64,000 nucleotides of DNA from Macrobrachium rosenbergii (GCF_040412425.1 NC_089768.1:3208501-3272500), one strand, 5' to 3'. Shown: positions 13,180-25,055, numbered from the stretch's first letter. Numbers and translations: made by a program. Notes: a model not told the origin generated them from the sequence alone.

Positions 13180-14437
13180 ACAATAGGAATTTCAAACCAA
13201 CCAACTTCTAGCTTAGGTTAGAACTGCAAGGTTAATAGTTTTCGTGTAGCTAGGACTTAATGGGAAGTTAGATATGGAACTTGAAATATAGGATAGAATA
13301 GGGTAAAGAACGTGCTAATTTTATATAGATGCAGTGGTTAGGATAAAGGTAATAAACGCTCGGGTATCTCTTAAGGATGCTGGGAATAAACTAGGGTAAA
13401 AAACGCAGTAGTCAGACCTAGGGAGACATTTGACAGTTCAGTTATTAATAGAGGGTATTATAGTACTTGAGCTTTTTTTGGTCATGAGGCGTATGTTTGA
13501 ACGTATTAGTGCAGCTGAGAATAGGGTAGGGTACTGTGACATACTTTTATAACTTAGAATTTCATTCCCACAAGTAAATAGGAACTAGACAGGTAAGAGA
13601 TGGATCTCAACGATTTTCTAAGAGGCCTAGGTCTTTGGGATTTTAAAGAATTTTTTTGACACTGATGTCGTGGACTTCAGGTATTCTAATAGGCTGGTTA
13701 ATAGTGGAAATTGTAATTCAAATTAGGGCAGTCTTGTTAACGTTCCGTCAACGTACTCAACACCCCCACCATCCTACTCTTCAAGCAAAGCTTTTATGTT
13801 AGGAAATCGACAGCTCATATTCCATTGCATATTTTCGTTGACCCCTACCTTCATCCACCTTTCCTCCAGCGCCGAAGCTTGCTTCGGGAACCCCTTTCTT
13901 ATTCTGAATTCCTCAACTTAATTTTTCGCCCCCTGGGGTTGTGCAGTTTCAGTTCCTTTAAGACTGGATACTAAAGGAGGAAAGTTGTCAGATAGTGGTG
14001 TTTGCATTGCATGACACCTTTCATAGTTATATAGCACCAAAGGTAGATGTGGTTGTTTCAGTGTAAGATTGGTGCCCTATTAAATCTTAAAGGATGGCAC
14101 TCTCTATCCTGTTACCTTTTTGGGAGTTTGAAGGAATAATAGTTGTAATAAGTGGGATTGTTAATGTGAAAGTTGATGGTATTGAAGTAATTAATACATG
14201 GGATTGGTAATGGGAAAGTTTACTCATACGACTTAGTATTAATAACCTTAGAATAGCTGCTGGGACTAACTGAACAGGATATTTTCACTTTTAAGAGGGT
14301 AGGTTATGTCATGGAGACTTAGTATATTCTAAAACCAAACAAACTACTTTTCTTATGCACAGGCTCTTGGTGTAGCTGCAGCAGACCATGACATCGACAC
14401 TAATACTAATGGAAAGCAACGCTTTTCGTTAAGACTG
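13180..14437. other. No recognisable feature
   Basis: No convincing frame or repeat; AATAGGGTA-like words recur loosely at 13290-13540. Confidence 0.45.
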
Positions 14438-14505
14438 AATATCCTGTGAGGATTCGAAGCGCGCTGAATTTGGTTACCAAGACAACCAGAACTCAATTTC
14501 AGTGC
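14438..14505 (+). repeat. Diverged fragment of the 16-kb foldback element
   Basis: CTGTGAGGATTCGAAG-like sequence followed by GGTTACCAAGACAACCAGAA matches the inner right arm at about 16400-16450, with roughly one mismatch in six. It appears to be a solo fragment. Confidence 0.55.
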
Positions 14506-14597
14506 ATTGTTCTCACTTCTCCATTTTATGATTTCCCCATGTTAAAAATTCCCAATTTAGGGCTTTAATTCCCCAAACCATACATTGCAGCCTTAAA

Positions 14598-14652
14598 GTT
14601 ATTGTATCGACTAGATACCTAAAGGACGAGGGTTCGACTCCCTCGTATAATT
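14598..14652 (+). repeat. tRNA-like segment with a perfect B box
   Basis: GAGGGTTCGACTCCCTC (about 14628-14644) forms a 5-bp T-arm with a 7-base loop and contains GGTTCGACTCC, the RNA polymerase III B-box consensus. The preceding GTATCGACTAGATACC can form an anticodon-like stem. No acceptable A box or acceptor stem is present, so this is a tRNA or SINE relic rather than a working tRNA gene. Confidence 0.4.
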
Positions 14653-15343
14653 TAGAAATGTAGGTTTGAATAAAAGGAAAATATTTTACATTTTTGAAAT
14701 ACATTTGAAATGGTAACAACTTTTGGTTAAGTTTAATACACAAGTTTAATACAAATTGAGATTGCATTTCCATAATATAATTATGCATTATGTACTTAAA
14801 TTATAAAAATCAGTTACTGTACAAAAACAAATCCGTATGTGAAGAAAAATAAATACTTAACTCCTCTATTTACTCTTCCTAATGCAATCTTTATTTTATA
14901 CCTTGAAAATCATCATGCCAGCAGTTTTTTTTTTTAGCAATATTCATGAGCTGCTGAATCTGTAACATTGCACTTGACTTCGTTCATCAGTCAATTCTGG
15001 ATGGTCTAGAACATTATCTGATCAGAAGAAATAATTATGAATTAATACATTATAAAAACTAAGAAAATGTATTCAGTGTTCAATGACAAATGTAAAAAAT
15101 AAGTTAATTACTATCTACGAATTTCAATGCTGATCATTATCATTGAAAATCTAAAAAATGGAAGCAAATTACTGCCAAGTTAAAATGGTCTTTTCAGTTA
15201 TTGATCGCTTAATTGCATTGTACATTCCCACTGCTGTACAACTGTCAACTGGGGCAAGATAAAAAAAAAAATCTTACGGTATCCATAGCATCATCAAAGT
15301 ATGTCACTACAATTTCAAGTTGGTTTTTCAGTGGAAACCTCGG

Positions 15344-15483
15344 TTGTTTCATCTGGTATTATGGTGGATTTTGAATGTCTTTCATAATCAGCTTTTTTTT
15401 TTTTTTTCGCAAGATAATTGTTTCATCTGGTATTATGGTCAATTTTGAATGTCTTTCATAATCAGCTTTTTTTTTGCAAGATA
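15344..15483 (+). repeat. Tandem duplication of about 70 bp
   Basis: TTGTTTCATCTGGTATTATG ... CTTTCATAATCAGC followed by a T tract and GCAAGATA occurs twice in a row (from about 15344 and 15419), differing at a few bases and in T-tract length. Confidence 0.9.
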
Positions 15484-15967
15484 GTCAAAGTCCTTGTCTG
15501 ATTATATTGACACACTTGGTGTCATTAAGTCGAATCTGTGCTGAAGCTCTTTTGAGCTCTTGTTTGTTGGAGCTCGAGACTGAATTAGACGTAATAATGA
15601 ACCTGCCAGTGAGGAAGAGAGATGGTGTTCAGTTACGAAAGCTGATACCTGAAATTCGGTGTTTTCCTTATTTCCTGGGTTGGGTTGCGTACTAAAAACA
15701 TCCTTAACAGAAATACTGCTTTGCTTGGCTTTCAAGCTGTTAATATGTATCTGAGACTGACTATGCTTGATTAAAGAGGCTCGTTGACTAGGAAGGGGTT
15801 TGCTGCATGTTGAACACCTGGCTTCTTTAATGTATTTATTTCTTAAGGAATTTCATACAATATCCCGAAGTTTCCACTAAAAATTCCCAAAATTCCCCCA
15901 GAATTCTCCAAACATGCAATTTCCCCATTTTTTCCCCACATGTAGTCAAAATTCCCAATTTGGGGAC

Positions 15968-16774
15968 AAATTCGAGGTTAATAAACTAGAAACTCCTCAG
16001 AATTAAGAACCATTATTTCAGTTACTTCATTTCTCATATCAATTTCCCCATCTCACTTCTGTTAACCAACCAATCAGATAACTACCATTCCTTTTTCATA
16101 GGACTTTCTTTGTCTTTCAAGGAGTATTACAAGGAGTATTTTGGGGTTAAAGAAATGGACTATGTTTAACAGACATATATTATGCCGGTCTTCATACACG
16201 TAAATACTGTTACATATCCAAAGTAGTCAGCTTATTAAAAAACTGAATAGTTAGTAGGTAGAGCACGGCATCTACAAGTTCTAGTTGCCTGGGCAACCTA
16301 ATTTAGAGCACTCCGAATCCTCACAGGAAACGCACGGCGTCTACAAGTTATTTGGTTACCCAGACAACTAGAACTGAACTTGTAGACGCTGTGTATATTC
16401 TGTGAGGATTCGAAGTGCTCTAATTAGGTTACCCAGACAACTAGAACTTGTAGATGCTGTGCTCTACCTACTATTCAATTTTTTTAATAATCGGACTACT
16501 TTGGATATTTAATAGTATTTGCGTGTATGAAGACAAGCATAATATTTGTCTGTAAAACATTGTCCATTTCTTTAACCCCAAAATGTCATGTGATTGGGTA
16601 GACTTTGTAATACTCCTTGAAAGACAAAGAATGTCCTATGAAATCAAAGGAATGGTAGTTATCTGATTGGTTGGTTAACAGAAGTGAGATGGGGAAATTG
16701 ATATGAGAAATGAAGTAACTGAAGTAATGGTTTTTAATTCTGAGGAGGTTCTAGTTTATTAACCTCGAATTTTG
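15968..16774. mobile_element. Large foldback (long-hairpin) element
   Basis: The left arm 15968-16326 and right arm 16400-16774 are reverse complements over about 360 bp with scattered mismatches and small indels: CAAATTCGAGGTTAATAAAC outside, CATTTCTTTAACCCCAAAAT midway, and CCGAATCCTCACAG inside. The 73-bp loop holds a second, nested inverted repeat (GCGTCTACAAGTT / AACTTGTAGACGC). There is no coding frame. Such structures are typical of foldback or non-autonomous DNA elements. A relic of the inner part also appears near 14440-14500. Confidence 0.8.
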
Positions 16775-17784
16775 GCGTTTACTTGCAATAGTCTATGTAG
16801 ATTTAAACTTCCTATTCAGCAACGTGATATTGTATTCTGACCCCTCTGATGACAGGGATAATCAATGTTTATTAGTATAATTCCTTATGATCTGGAGATC
16901 GCATTCGGCTGAGAACACCTGTAAAAGTGACTTGAGCGATAATAGTTGGAAGTGAAAACTCACTTTGACATGAGATACCGCCAAGAAAATATTTTAAGGA
17001 TCTTATGGGGTTGAATTGAGTCCAAATTGCTATGTAAAGGTTATAATCAGTTTGTAAAACCAGTTAAGCAGGTAGCAAATTTTCAATAGTGATATTGTAT
17101 TTTGTCCCGAGAGTGGTTATTGCTTATGCCTATAAATTGTTGAAGTTACTGTGACTGTCGATGGTTACTACAACACAGGTTTTAGCGTTGGACTTGTATG
17201 TATCGGGTAAGTGAGGCGATAGAAATGCAGGATTTTTGCATAATGCATTGTTCAATTAGTTGGTGGCCTTGTCTCTGGCTCTAAAGTTTTTGAATGTTAA
17301 AATTGCTTAAAGGATTTCCTGAGGATGGGGGTTGTGCTTCAGTCCTTAGTTTTGCCAATCTCTGGGTAATACTTAGTTTTAGAATTGCGAGTAAATTGGG
17401 TTCGCTTTAGAATTGAGAGCGCCAGGACAACAACTTAAGAAAATCGGTCTTTCTTTTATCCTGGCTACGATCCGCAAACTTCGGTTAGTCACCTAATTCT
17501 GGCTTTACATCTGGTTTTTGTCATTTGTGCACCGCTACGAAACATCATTCTAAAATAGTATGTCTATACAAAAAGAAAAGCCAGAAAATATCGAGCACCT
17601 TTTTCGTCGGTTTGTTTCAGAGATTTCCTTCCATGGCTGAGTGATGAATAACTAAAGCTGTTAACTATTGTCAGTTATTAACCAGCTAACAACTGAGTTA
17701 TCCGCCAACCGATTACAGAATTATCACCAAGTTTTGAAAACATGTCCTAAAATACTACTGCCTCTCTTCCCTTGCTCTGATTCG
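16775..17784. other. No recognisable feature
   Basis: AT-rich sequence without long frames or clear repeats. Confidence 0.5.
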
Positions 17785-17895
17785 CCCAAATGATTGGTGC
17801 CAATTTGCAGGATTTTGATATTGTCACTCAAACGATATAATGAATAGTCGCCCAAATGATATATTGGCTAATGCCCAAATACGCCCAAATGAAAT
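17785..17895 (+). repeat. Scattered CGCCCAAATGA repeats
   Basis: GCCCAAATGA or GCCCAAATA occurs four times in about 110 bp, at irregular spacing. Confidence 0.5.
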
Positions 17896-17990
17896 GAGCC
17901 CGGAAAAAGGTCACATTAAGCTATGGTGGACGGTAATAAAATCACAGGAATGAAGTCAAAGAAAAGTCATAATTTTATGGCAAAAAACGT
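17893..17990 (+). repeat. Left half of a distant, diverged inverted repeat
   Basis: GGAAAAAGGTCACATTAA, then GGTAATAAAATCACAGG, resembles the reverse complement of 22600-22695 (GGAAAAAAAAGTCACATTAA, then GGGAATAAAGTCACAGG). Both lie outside the 18.6-21.9 kb transposon. Confidence 0.45.
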
Positions 17991-18637
17991 TCAGTTTTGT
18001 GGTAAAAAATAGAACATTATATTACGTAAACTTTTTGTATATTTTTTCTGTAAATGTTGTGATGTGTAAAACAAATACAAAGAATTGAGTAAAATCATAG
18101 GATTACATCCTAGATAAATAATAATCATGAAGTAAGCAAAAAATATTGCAATGATATACTTGATAATTACTGCAAATGAAATCTGATTCCTTGCGGTGCA
18201 CCAAAACCAATGATAACAATAAGGATGAAACCTTATAAGTACGTCTGGAATAAAGCCACATGTATCAGTAAAGTATATTGTGATGTGAATGTGTCTTCAT
18301 TTTCACTATTTCAGGGATGTATGTACACAGCAAAAGTACTGCAAGCTACAGTTACTTATTGTTCCTTACTTGACCTATTTTAGACAGCAGAGAGGATTAG
18401 CATATCCAGGTGGCCAAGTATGGACAGCAGTTATAGGCTTATAAGATCACCACATTTTGTAAACAACTTATTTTATATACACAGATGATTTTGCTCGCTG
18501 TAGATAAAACCCCTTACTGCTTTTATTTGCCGAATTTATAAACAAAAAGTGACGACAGATAGATCCGCATAACCCTGCCTTTAGGCTGAATATAGATTCG
18601 TGTGTACTTCCATGCTTCTAGGAATTTCACACCACTA
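17991..18637. other. No recognisable feature
   Basis: AT-rich left flank of the transposon; no frame. Confidence 0.5.
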
Positions 18638-18963
18638 CTATGGGTTTCACAGACAGTGCAAGTGCGATTTTTTGCAATTATTCTGTAACGAACACTCGTA
18701 TCAGTACGAGATTTTGCTATAGTGTATTACACCCAGTGAGGAAATTTATAGGAGTATCAGGAATCATTTATTGTAAATAATAAAGATTTTGTACCTATAC
18801 CAAGAGGCAAAAATCATCAGCCAAGCGAGAAAACGAACACCAGCTTAGAAAAGCTGCGCCTACCTACCATCCCCCTTCGCCTCCAACCCCCTTCTTCTTT
18901 CCCTCTCCTTTCTTCCCTCACCTGCCCTACGTCCTTCCTTCTCTCTTTTTCTCTCTCTCTCTG
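18638..18963 (+). repeat. Left terminal inverted repeat of the transposon
   Basis: The outer 131 bp are about 97% identical to the reverse complement of the right end. The inner part (about 18830-18963) is a C/T-rich stretch whose complement is the A/G-rich stretch at 21640-21730. Confidence 0.88.
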
Positions 18964-19096
18964 AAAGTTGCTTTGATTTAAACATTTTTTTTACGAATTT
19001 TGTACATTTATCTAATAATAATTGACATTGTTGTATAAATGTAACGATTTACTGGTTGTTACCCTCCAGTTAACTGATGTATTTATACACTGATTT

Positions 19097-19097
<1 letters not shown>

Positions 19098-19163
<66 letters not shown>
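19098..19163 (+). repeat. (CT)n microsatellite inside the transposon
   Basis: About 32 CT units between the left terminal repeat and the transposase 3' end. Confidence 0.98.
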
Positions 19164-19166
<3 letters not shown>

Positions 19167-19270
19167 TGCCTTTCTGTCAGTTTCTACAAATGTGGGGAGT
19201 GGTACAGAGGCTTAACCATTTTTTCCTTTTGCCCCCATGCTTCTTAAATTTAAAATGTTTGCTAAATAGC

Positions 19271-19441
<171 letters not shown>

Positions 19442-19748
19442 GTCTTTAAACAGTATGCAATTGTACACCATTATATCACTGCTTATTTCGGTATTGGGTA
19501 TGAGCGTAGATGATAGGTATTCATAGGAAATGAGAAACAAAATTTTTATTTCACCTAATGTTACATATAATCGCCCCCAACCCTACCCTTTCCCCCCGCC
19601 ATGAAAACTTATAACGCTCTGTAAGGACTGAATTGAATTTGATTGAATATTTGTATCAATCGATAGCGGGACTCGAATGTGGGTAGGATATAATCCTTCA
19701 TATTTAATTTTCTTTAAAGGTTTTTTTTTTTAATTTTTTAATTTTTTT

Positions 19749-20937
19749 TTAGTCTTCATCGTCAGTGTCACTGTCAAGACTAATAATGACAGGATCAATA
19801 CTGTCATGCATGTTATCTGTTGAACGATAACTGTCCTCAAAAGCTCGTGATAGACGTACTGCCCCTGCCCATACATCGCCAGTGACAGAGAGCCTTGCTT
19901 CCTCCAATCTGGCCTGCAGGTCTGCTTGGGTGAAACGTTGGAGTGAGGAGCGCACGTATCGTTTCATGTGTCCCCACACCTGCTCGATTGCATTGAGCTC
20001 GGGATGTGCGGGCGGCAGGCGGACGATTTCGTGACCCCATTCCCGAATGGTGTTATCTACCTTGTACTCAGGCTCTGGCCTATTTTGACGGCTTATGTAG
20101 AGGAGTTCAGGTCTTGTTGCATGCTGCGGGAAGGATATATTTCTGCGCTGTAACCATTCAGTGAGGTCAGATTTCCTGGTAGCAGTGGTGGGACAACGAC
20201 TCTCTTCAGTCATTATACTATGGTATGGAGCATTGTCCATCAATAATACCGAAGGCTCCTCTAGGAGTGGCAGAAGCTGAGTTGTTAGCCACCGTAGGAA
20301 CATTTCGCCATTCATTTCCCCGTGGTAGTCGCCGCTGGTATTTTTAGCAGGGAAGCAGGGGAAGGAGCCCTCAATGAAGCCATCGGCTGTACCACCTGCG
20401 ACTACCACGAAACGTTCCCCCTCTCCTGGTGGCACCTGATGGCTGTAATTGGCACTGGTATTTGGCTGTGTGGTATCCACCCATTCCATGTTATGACTCA
20501 TTCTGGTTGTGAACCACGCTTCATCCAGGTACACTACCTCCCTGCCGTCTTCCCTGTGTCTTTGAAGGTCCCGCAGGGAACGTATCCTTTGGCACATGAT
20601 GTCAATCGACTCCTTCCTGACATGCATCTTGCGCTGAGTGGTCTTATACTCGATTCCCATTTTGTGGAGTAAGCGCCATAGCGAAATCTTTGAGGTACTT
20701 TCAGGGATGATACTGTCTTCCTTCAGGTTCTGTGCCAGGGATGCGAGAGTAAAAGCCTGCTTGGCAACAAACTTTGTATGGATGTGCCGACGTATGGCTC
20801 CTACAGAGAAACTGTCAAAGATAGGCTGTGCCGGAGGCGTTGGTGGTGTGACGGGCCGTGGCCTAGTCCTGCGATACACTACCGAATGCACCGTCCCCAC
20901 TTTCATCCTCAAGGCTGCTGCAACACGGTGGTAAGGC
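19749..20937 (-). CDS. DDE transposase, main exon (wide D-to-E spacing)
   Basis: This is the transposase of the surrounding element, which would act in the nucleus on the element's terminal repeats. The frame is open from 21101, but the first 54 codons of that run look like intron: they begin at TTG, have no family resemblance, and end at a pyrimidine-rich acceptor with AG at 20939-20938. Residue numbers below count from 21101. An N-terminal helix-turn-helix ([16 protein letters not shown], about 60-75) is followed by a proline-rich linker (79-93), a second helix-turn-helix-like region (about 100-155) and the catalytic domain. Its acidic triad is D193 (YLDEAWF), D289 ([10 protein letters not shown]) and E373 ([11 protein letters not shown]), encoded near 20524, 20236 and 19984. 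Between D289 and E373 lie 83 residues, far more than the 34-39 of typical Tc1/mariner enzymes and close to the DD82E type I recall from the literature. The C-terminus is acidic ([10 protein letters not shown]). There is no internal stop or frameshift. Confidence 0.9.
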
Positions 20938-21106
20938 CTATATGAAGGAAAGGATTTATATAGATATGTATCATATAAAATAAAATTTGAACATCCATGA
21001 CTTGAAAATACGTGCATCAGTATAATCAAGGCTTTAACTCTGATGAATGTCCTGTGGAAAGGGTCAATATTTATTTGTAATTCATAGAGTAACTGTAACA
21101 AGTTAC

Positions 21107-21207
21107 CTATTCAAACGAATCTGAAGGCAATTGTCAGCTTTCTCTTTATTAAAAAAGTTGAAGAGTTGGGTGACAAACTCATTTCTGCAACCATACGGAC
21201 AGTTAGC
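21107..21207 (-). CDS. Probable upstream exon of the transposase
   Basis: Reading minus strand from 21207 to 21107 gives 33 open codons plus two bases, ending at AG|GTAAC, a good splice donor. Joining this to the acceptor at 20938 removes a 169-bp GT-AG intron and keeps frame with the main exon. The segment contains [17 protein letters not shown] and leads directly into the helix-turn-helix; this spacing and composition resemble the N-termini of IS630-like eukaryotic transposases. A TAG stands just upstream in this frame (21210-21208), so the exon either begins at an acceptor there or a one-base frameshift separates it from an ATG at 21227-21225 that opens with [10 protein letters not shown]. 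The true start codon is not settled. Transcript evidence would decide. Confidence 0.55.
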
Positions 21208-21522
21208 CTACGTTCTGAGGTGGCCATCACTTCTTCAAGCGCACCCTCGTAATATCAGTAGATGGCTAATGCCCTGAGTAGAAATGAGGTTTGCGAAGAA
21301 GGTAAGCAAATGCAGGTACAAGTCATTTTCCTACCAGTCATAGTGGCTATCACTCAACTACTCCAAAACCCTTCAGATAGATCTCAATCTAATAATTATT
21401 CACATAACCACTATCATAGAGAGAGAGAGAGAAATGAGCAAATCAATGCATAAAGAAATCAGTCATATGATAGGTAACAACGGATTGAATCGTTACATAG
21501 CTACAACAATATAAATTATAAT

Positions 21523-21523
<1 letters not shown>

Positions 21524-21581
<58 letters not shown>
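21524..21581 (+). repeat. (GATA)n microsatellite inside the transposon
   Basis: About 14-15 uninterrupted tetranucleotide units, next to the right terminal repeat. Confidence 0.98.
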
Positions 21582-21639
21582 CTTGCTTGATATTAAAAAA
21601 ATCATACAAAATAAGTTGAAACTTAAGCTACCTTCCGAG

Positions 21640-21936
21640 AGAGAGAGAGAGAGCTTGAAGGAAGGGGGAGGGCAGGTGAGGGAAGAAAGGAGAGGGAAGG
21701 AGGGGGTGGAGGCGGAGCTTTTGTATATGGTTGTTCGTTTTTGTGACTGGCTGATTGAGACTTTGCCCTTTGGTATAGGGGCAAGTGTCTTTATAATCAA
21801 CAATTAATGATTCCTGATACTCCTATAAATTTCCTCACTGGGTGTAATACACTATAGCAAAATCTCGTACTGACACGAGTGTTCGGTACAGAATAATTGC
21901 AAAAAATCGCACGTGCACTGTCTGTGAAACCCATAG
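21640..21936 (-). repeat. Right terminal inverted repeat of the transposon
   Basis: Mirror partner of the left repeat. It is best conserved at 21806-21936 and more diverged inward, with a purine-rich GGAGGG/GAGAGA section at 21640-21710. Confidence 0.88.
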
Positions 21937-22132
21937 TAGCTAGGTATAAATGCCTGTTAGTCAGCATTGTAAAAATACAGATAGCTGTTTACACGAGAGG
22001 CAGAAAAAGAGTCAAGTATTTCTACTGGAATAGGTTTAGCTTTGTATTGCAACATGATTACATGGGAGTCACTTGTTCAAGTGTTTGTCAATGCCCAAGA
22101 TATACCACTCTTTCCTTAGCTATGATGTTAAG

Positions 22133-22180
<48 letters not shown>
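22133..22180 (+). repeat. (ATT)n microsatellite
   Basis: About 16 units. Confidence 0.97.
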
Positions 22181-22218
22181 TTTAAGAATTTTTTGAAGTC
22201 CAAAATACACACACACAA

Positions 22219-22232
22219 TATATATATATATA

Positions 22233-22329
<97 letters not shown>

Positions 22330-22333
22330 CATT
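22219..22333 (+). repeat. (TA)n microsatellite
   Basis: Long TA run with ATAAATA and ACATA breaks. Confidence 0.97.
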
Positions 22334-22599
22334 ATATAACGGAGTCAGCGTAAGACCTTCTCATGGGGCAAAAAAACAAAGAATGTTGAAAATTCGAGAA
22401 CAAGCCAGTCAGTCCCAAAGGCCTAATCCAGTTAAATATTTTCACATACATGTAATGCCATATTATATATACAATACAATGATGTCAATATGTAAAAGTC
22501 ATGTATTGCCAGTTAATAACTGATTTGAAATATTTTATTTTTATTACTTTAATTGGTTATGACTTAAATTATGACTGACTTGATTGTTTTTGTTTGATT

Positions 22600-22735
22600 A
22601 CCTGACATCTTTCCTGGCCAAAATTGTGGATTTTTCCCTGTGACTTTATTCCCGGTCACCGCAAATTAATGTGACTTTTTTTTCCTGTGGCTTTTTATCC
22701 TAGCCAAAATGACGACTTTTTTCTGTGACTTTTTT
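22600..22735 (-). repeat. Right half of the diverged inverted repeat, with internal copies
   Basis: TGTGACTTTTTT-type units with CCAAAATTGTGG / CCAAAATGACGAC recur three times here (about 22615-22660, 22670-22695 and 22700-22735), so it is also a short degenerate tandem repeat. Confidence 0.45.
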
Positions 22736-23690
22736 CGCGTAACTGAATACAGGCGGACTTATGAAAGTTCGTAGAAGTGAATTTACGGAAGGACCTTTTA
22801 GTATATAAACATATTACAAAGGTAAGGAAACGTGTTACATATACAGTATATTTGTGTGTGTGTGCGTATGATGGGAATGTGACTGGGGAGGGATTTGGGG
22901 TTGTTATTTATATTTACAATGCTCAGTTACTTAGGGGGTGGCTAATTATGTACATTATATTTACATATAATTACAGTACATTGTGTAACTACTTTATTAC
23001 TTTAGTTTTACATTCTGTTTCTTGTTCTTATGGGTCTAATAAATTTATTGATTTCTTCTGAAGTATATGGTAGGTGATTATTAAGGGTGACATTGACCTT
23101 GGGTATACAATGTAAAACGTCGCACAATGGGCTGGGATAAATATTGCTGTACTTTGTTATTGACTCATCACAATGAAAAGCTGGAATATTTTTTAATCTA
23201 CTTCGGCCTGCAATCTGTTTCGCCCACATACCCACGAGAACGCGCACACACACACACACACACAACCACACACACACATTTATACCTATACATACAATGG
23301 TTAATAATCTGCGTTGAAAATATCGAAATGAACTATAATTATCGAAAGCCGTGTAGAGTGTAGAGAACTGAAGACCACGAGGAAAATAACAGCAGGTGTC
23401 CAGGGGATAGTGACCCAGACTAGGAATGGGGAGTTCTTTGAGGTCGAAAACAACCTTTATAACGCCACCTGGAATTTGGGTGTGCCGATCCGCTGGCCCT
23501 TTAGTTTACAAGTGAAAAGGTGCTTTTACACTGGCCCACTCACCTCAACATCTCCCAGGCAGCGCTCCCTTCTCTAATTGCATGTAAAACGAATGAAACA
23601 GGTATATTACTATACAGCACCTGTATGTCTGGAATCAAATTTACCCAATTGTTATTGGCTCTTTTAATTTACCTTTTATATTTCATAGAA
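22736..23690. other. No recognisable gene
   Basis: Holds the (CA)n at 23243; otherwise AT-rich sequence with chance frames. Confidence 0.5.
23243..23278 (+). repeat. (CA)n microsatellite
   Basis: CA run interrupted once by AACC. Confidence 0.93.
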
Positions 23691-23800
23691 ATGAGCATGA
23701 GCTACAAATAATATCAATCGCTGTTAGGAGTTGTTCTGTACCTAAAATTCTGTTTTATCCTGTGCGGTTCATGCAAGCACACACCATACATACACATATT

Positions 23801-23888
<88 letters not shown>

Positions 23889-24060
23889 GCATGTGTGCGT
23901 GTTTGTGTGCGTGAACTGCTTAGGATAATAGAAATGATTATAAGCAGCAAATAATATAAATCAGTGTTAAAAGCTGCTCTGTACCTAAACTTTTTTCCTA
24001 CACGGTTTGCGCACACAAATACATACATATATATCTATATTTATATGTATATATAAACTT

Positions 24061-24105
<45 letters not shown>

Positions 24106-24204
24106 TATTTATATATATATTTATATAATATTTATACATGTGTGTGTTGGCGTGCGTGAACTGCCTACGGTTATGAGCTGCAAAATAATATGAAGTGCTG
24201 GCTG
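23691..24204 (+). repeat. Tandem duplication of about 240 bp, 2.1 units, each with a (TA)n core
   Basis: Units begin near 23691, 23931 and 24171 with AGCTACAAATAATAT, AGCAGCAAATAATAT and AGCTGCAAAATAATAT. Each full unit continues with CTGTACCTAAA, a CACAC stretch, (TA)n and GTGTGCGTGAACTGC-type sequence. Confidence 0.85.
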
Positions 24205-24306
24205 TGAGATTTTCCCTTAACCTCGACAGAGACTCCGTCTTTGTTAGGATCACAGTCTTACTAAATAATGCAGAGAGGGTGAACAGCAGGATATTTATAA
24301 AAATAT

Positions 24307-24309
<3 letters not shown>

Positions 24310-24366
<57 letters not shown>
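24310..24366 (+). repeat. (TA)n microsatellite
   Basis: About 25 TA units. Confidence 0.95.
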
Positions 24367-24819
24367 TCACATCTTTTCTTTTACATAAGAACGATTACGT
24401 AAATACTTATTAACCTACATATTTTATAATAAGCACTCACTTAAAATTTACTTGTGATATGTAAATATAATATGATTGTACAGATGTTGTCAATGAAACA
24501 TATTCAGTTAGACACGACAAGTTTCAATTGATTATATAAATATTAGTCAGTGCGTGGACCCTTCAAAAAAAAAAAAAACCAACGAACAGAGAAGTAAATA
24601 TTAGAGAAACCAAAACGCTGATGTTGACGCCTTTCTGACTGATATAACCCTACTCATTTTCCCATAATCTACTGTAGACTCGTTCACACAGTGTGAGTAC
24701 TGTTTTCGTACATTTCGAGGACGTGGACATAAACACGTGACATGCGCGCACACATATATACGCCACAAACATTATATACATATATATATGTGTGTGTGAA
24801 TTCACATACTTTGATAGTA

Positions 24820-24820
<1 letters not shown>

Positions 24821-24916
<96 letters not shown>
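24821..24916 (+). repeat. (TA)n microsatellite
   Basis: TA run with one ACA break; left neighbour of the inverted-repeat element at 24949-25055. Confidence 0.97.
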
Positions 24917-24918
<2 letters not shown>

Positions 24919-24948
24919 ATACAGCACGAAAGACGCGTGCTTGAGAGT

Positions 24949-25050
24949 ATCACTCAGTCCACGTCGGAAGGTGAGTGAAAACCGGGACTTTGAACAAGTA
25001 CTTTCGTAGTTTATTCTACATTTTCAAGTTCATCTTCCGACGTGGACTTA

Positions 25051-25055
<5 letters not shown>
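24949..25055. mobile_element. Short inverted-repeat element flanked by (TA)n
   Basis: ATCACTCAGTCCACGTCGGA at 24949 and TCCGACGTGGACTTAGTGAT ending at 25055 form 22-bp arms with one mismatch and a 63-bp loop. Both sides continue into (TA)n tracts (24822-24916 and 25053-25125). Confidence 0.65.

Noticed and set aside
14598..14652. Functional tRNA gene
   Set aside because: Only the T-arm/B box is convincing; the acceptor stem and A box are missing.
19837..20934. Shadow frames of 61-116 codons inside the transposase
   Set aside because: They overlap the minus-strand transposase exon in other frames and carry no motif.
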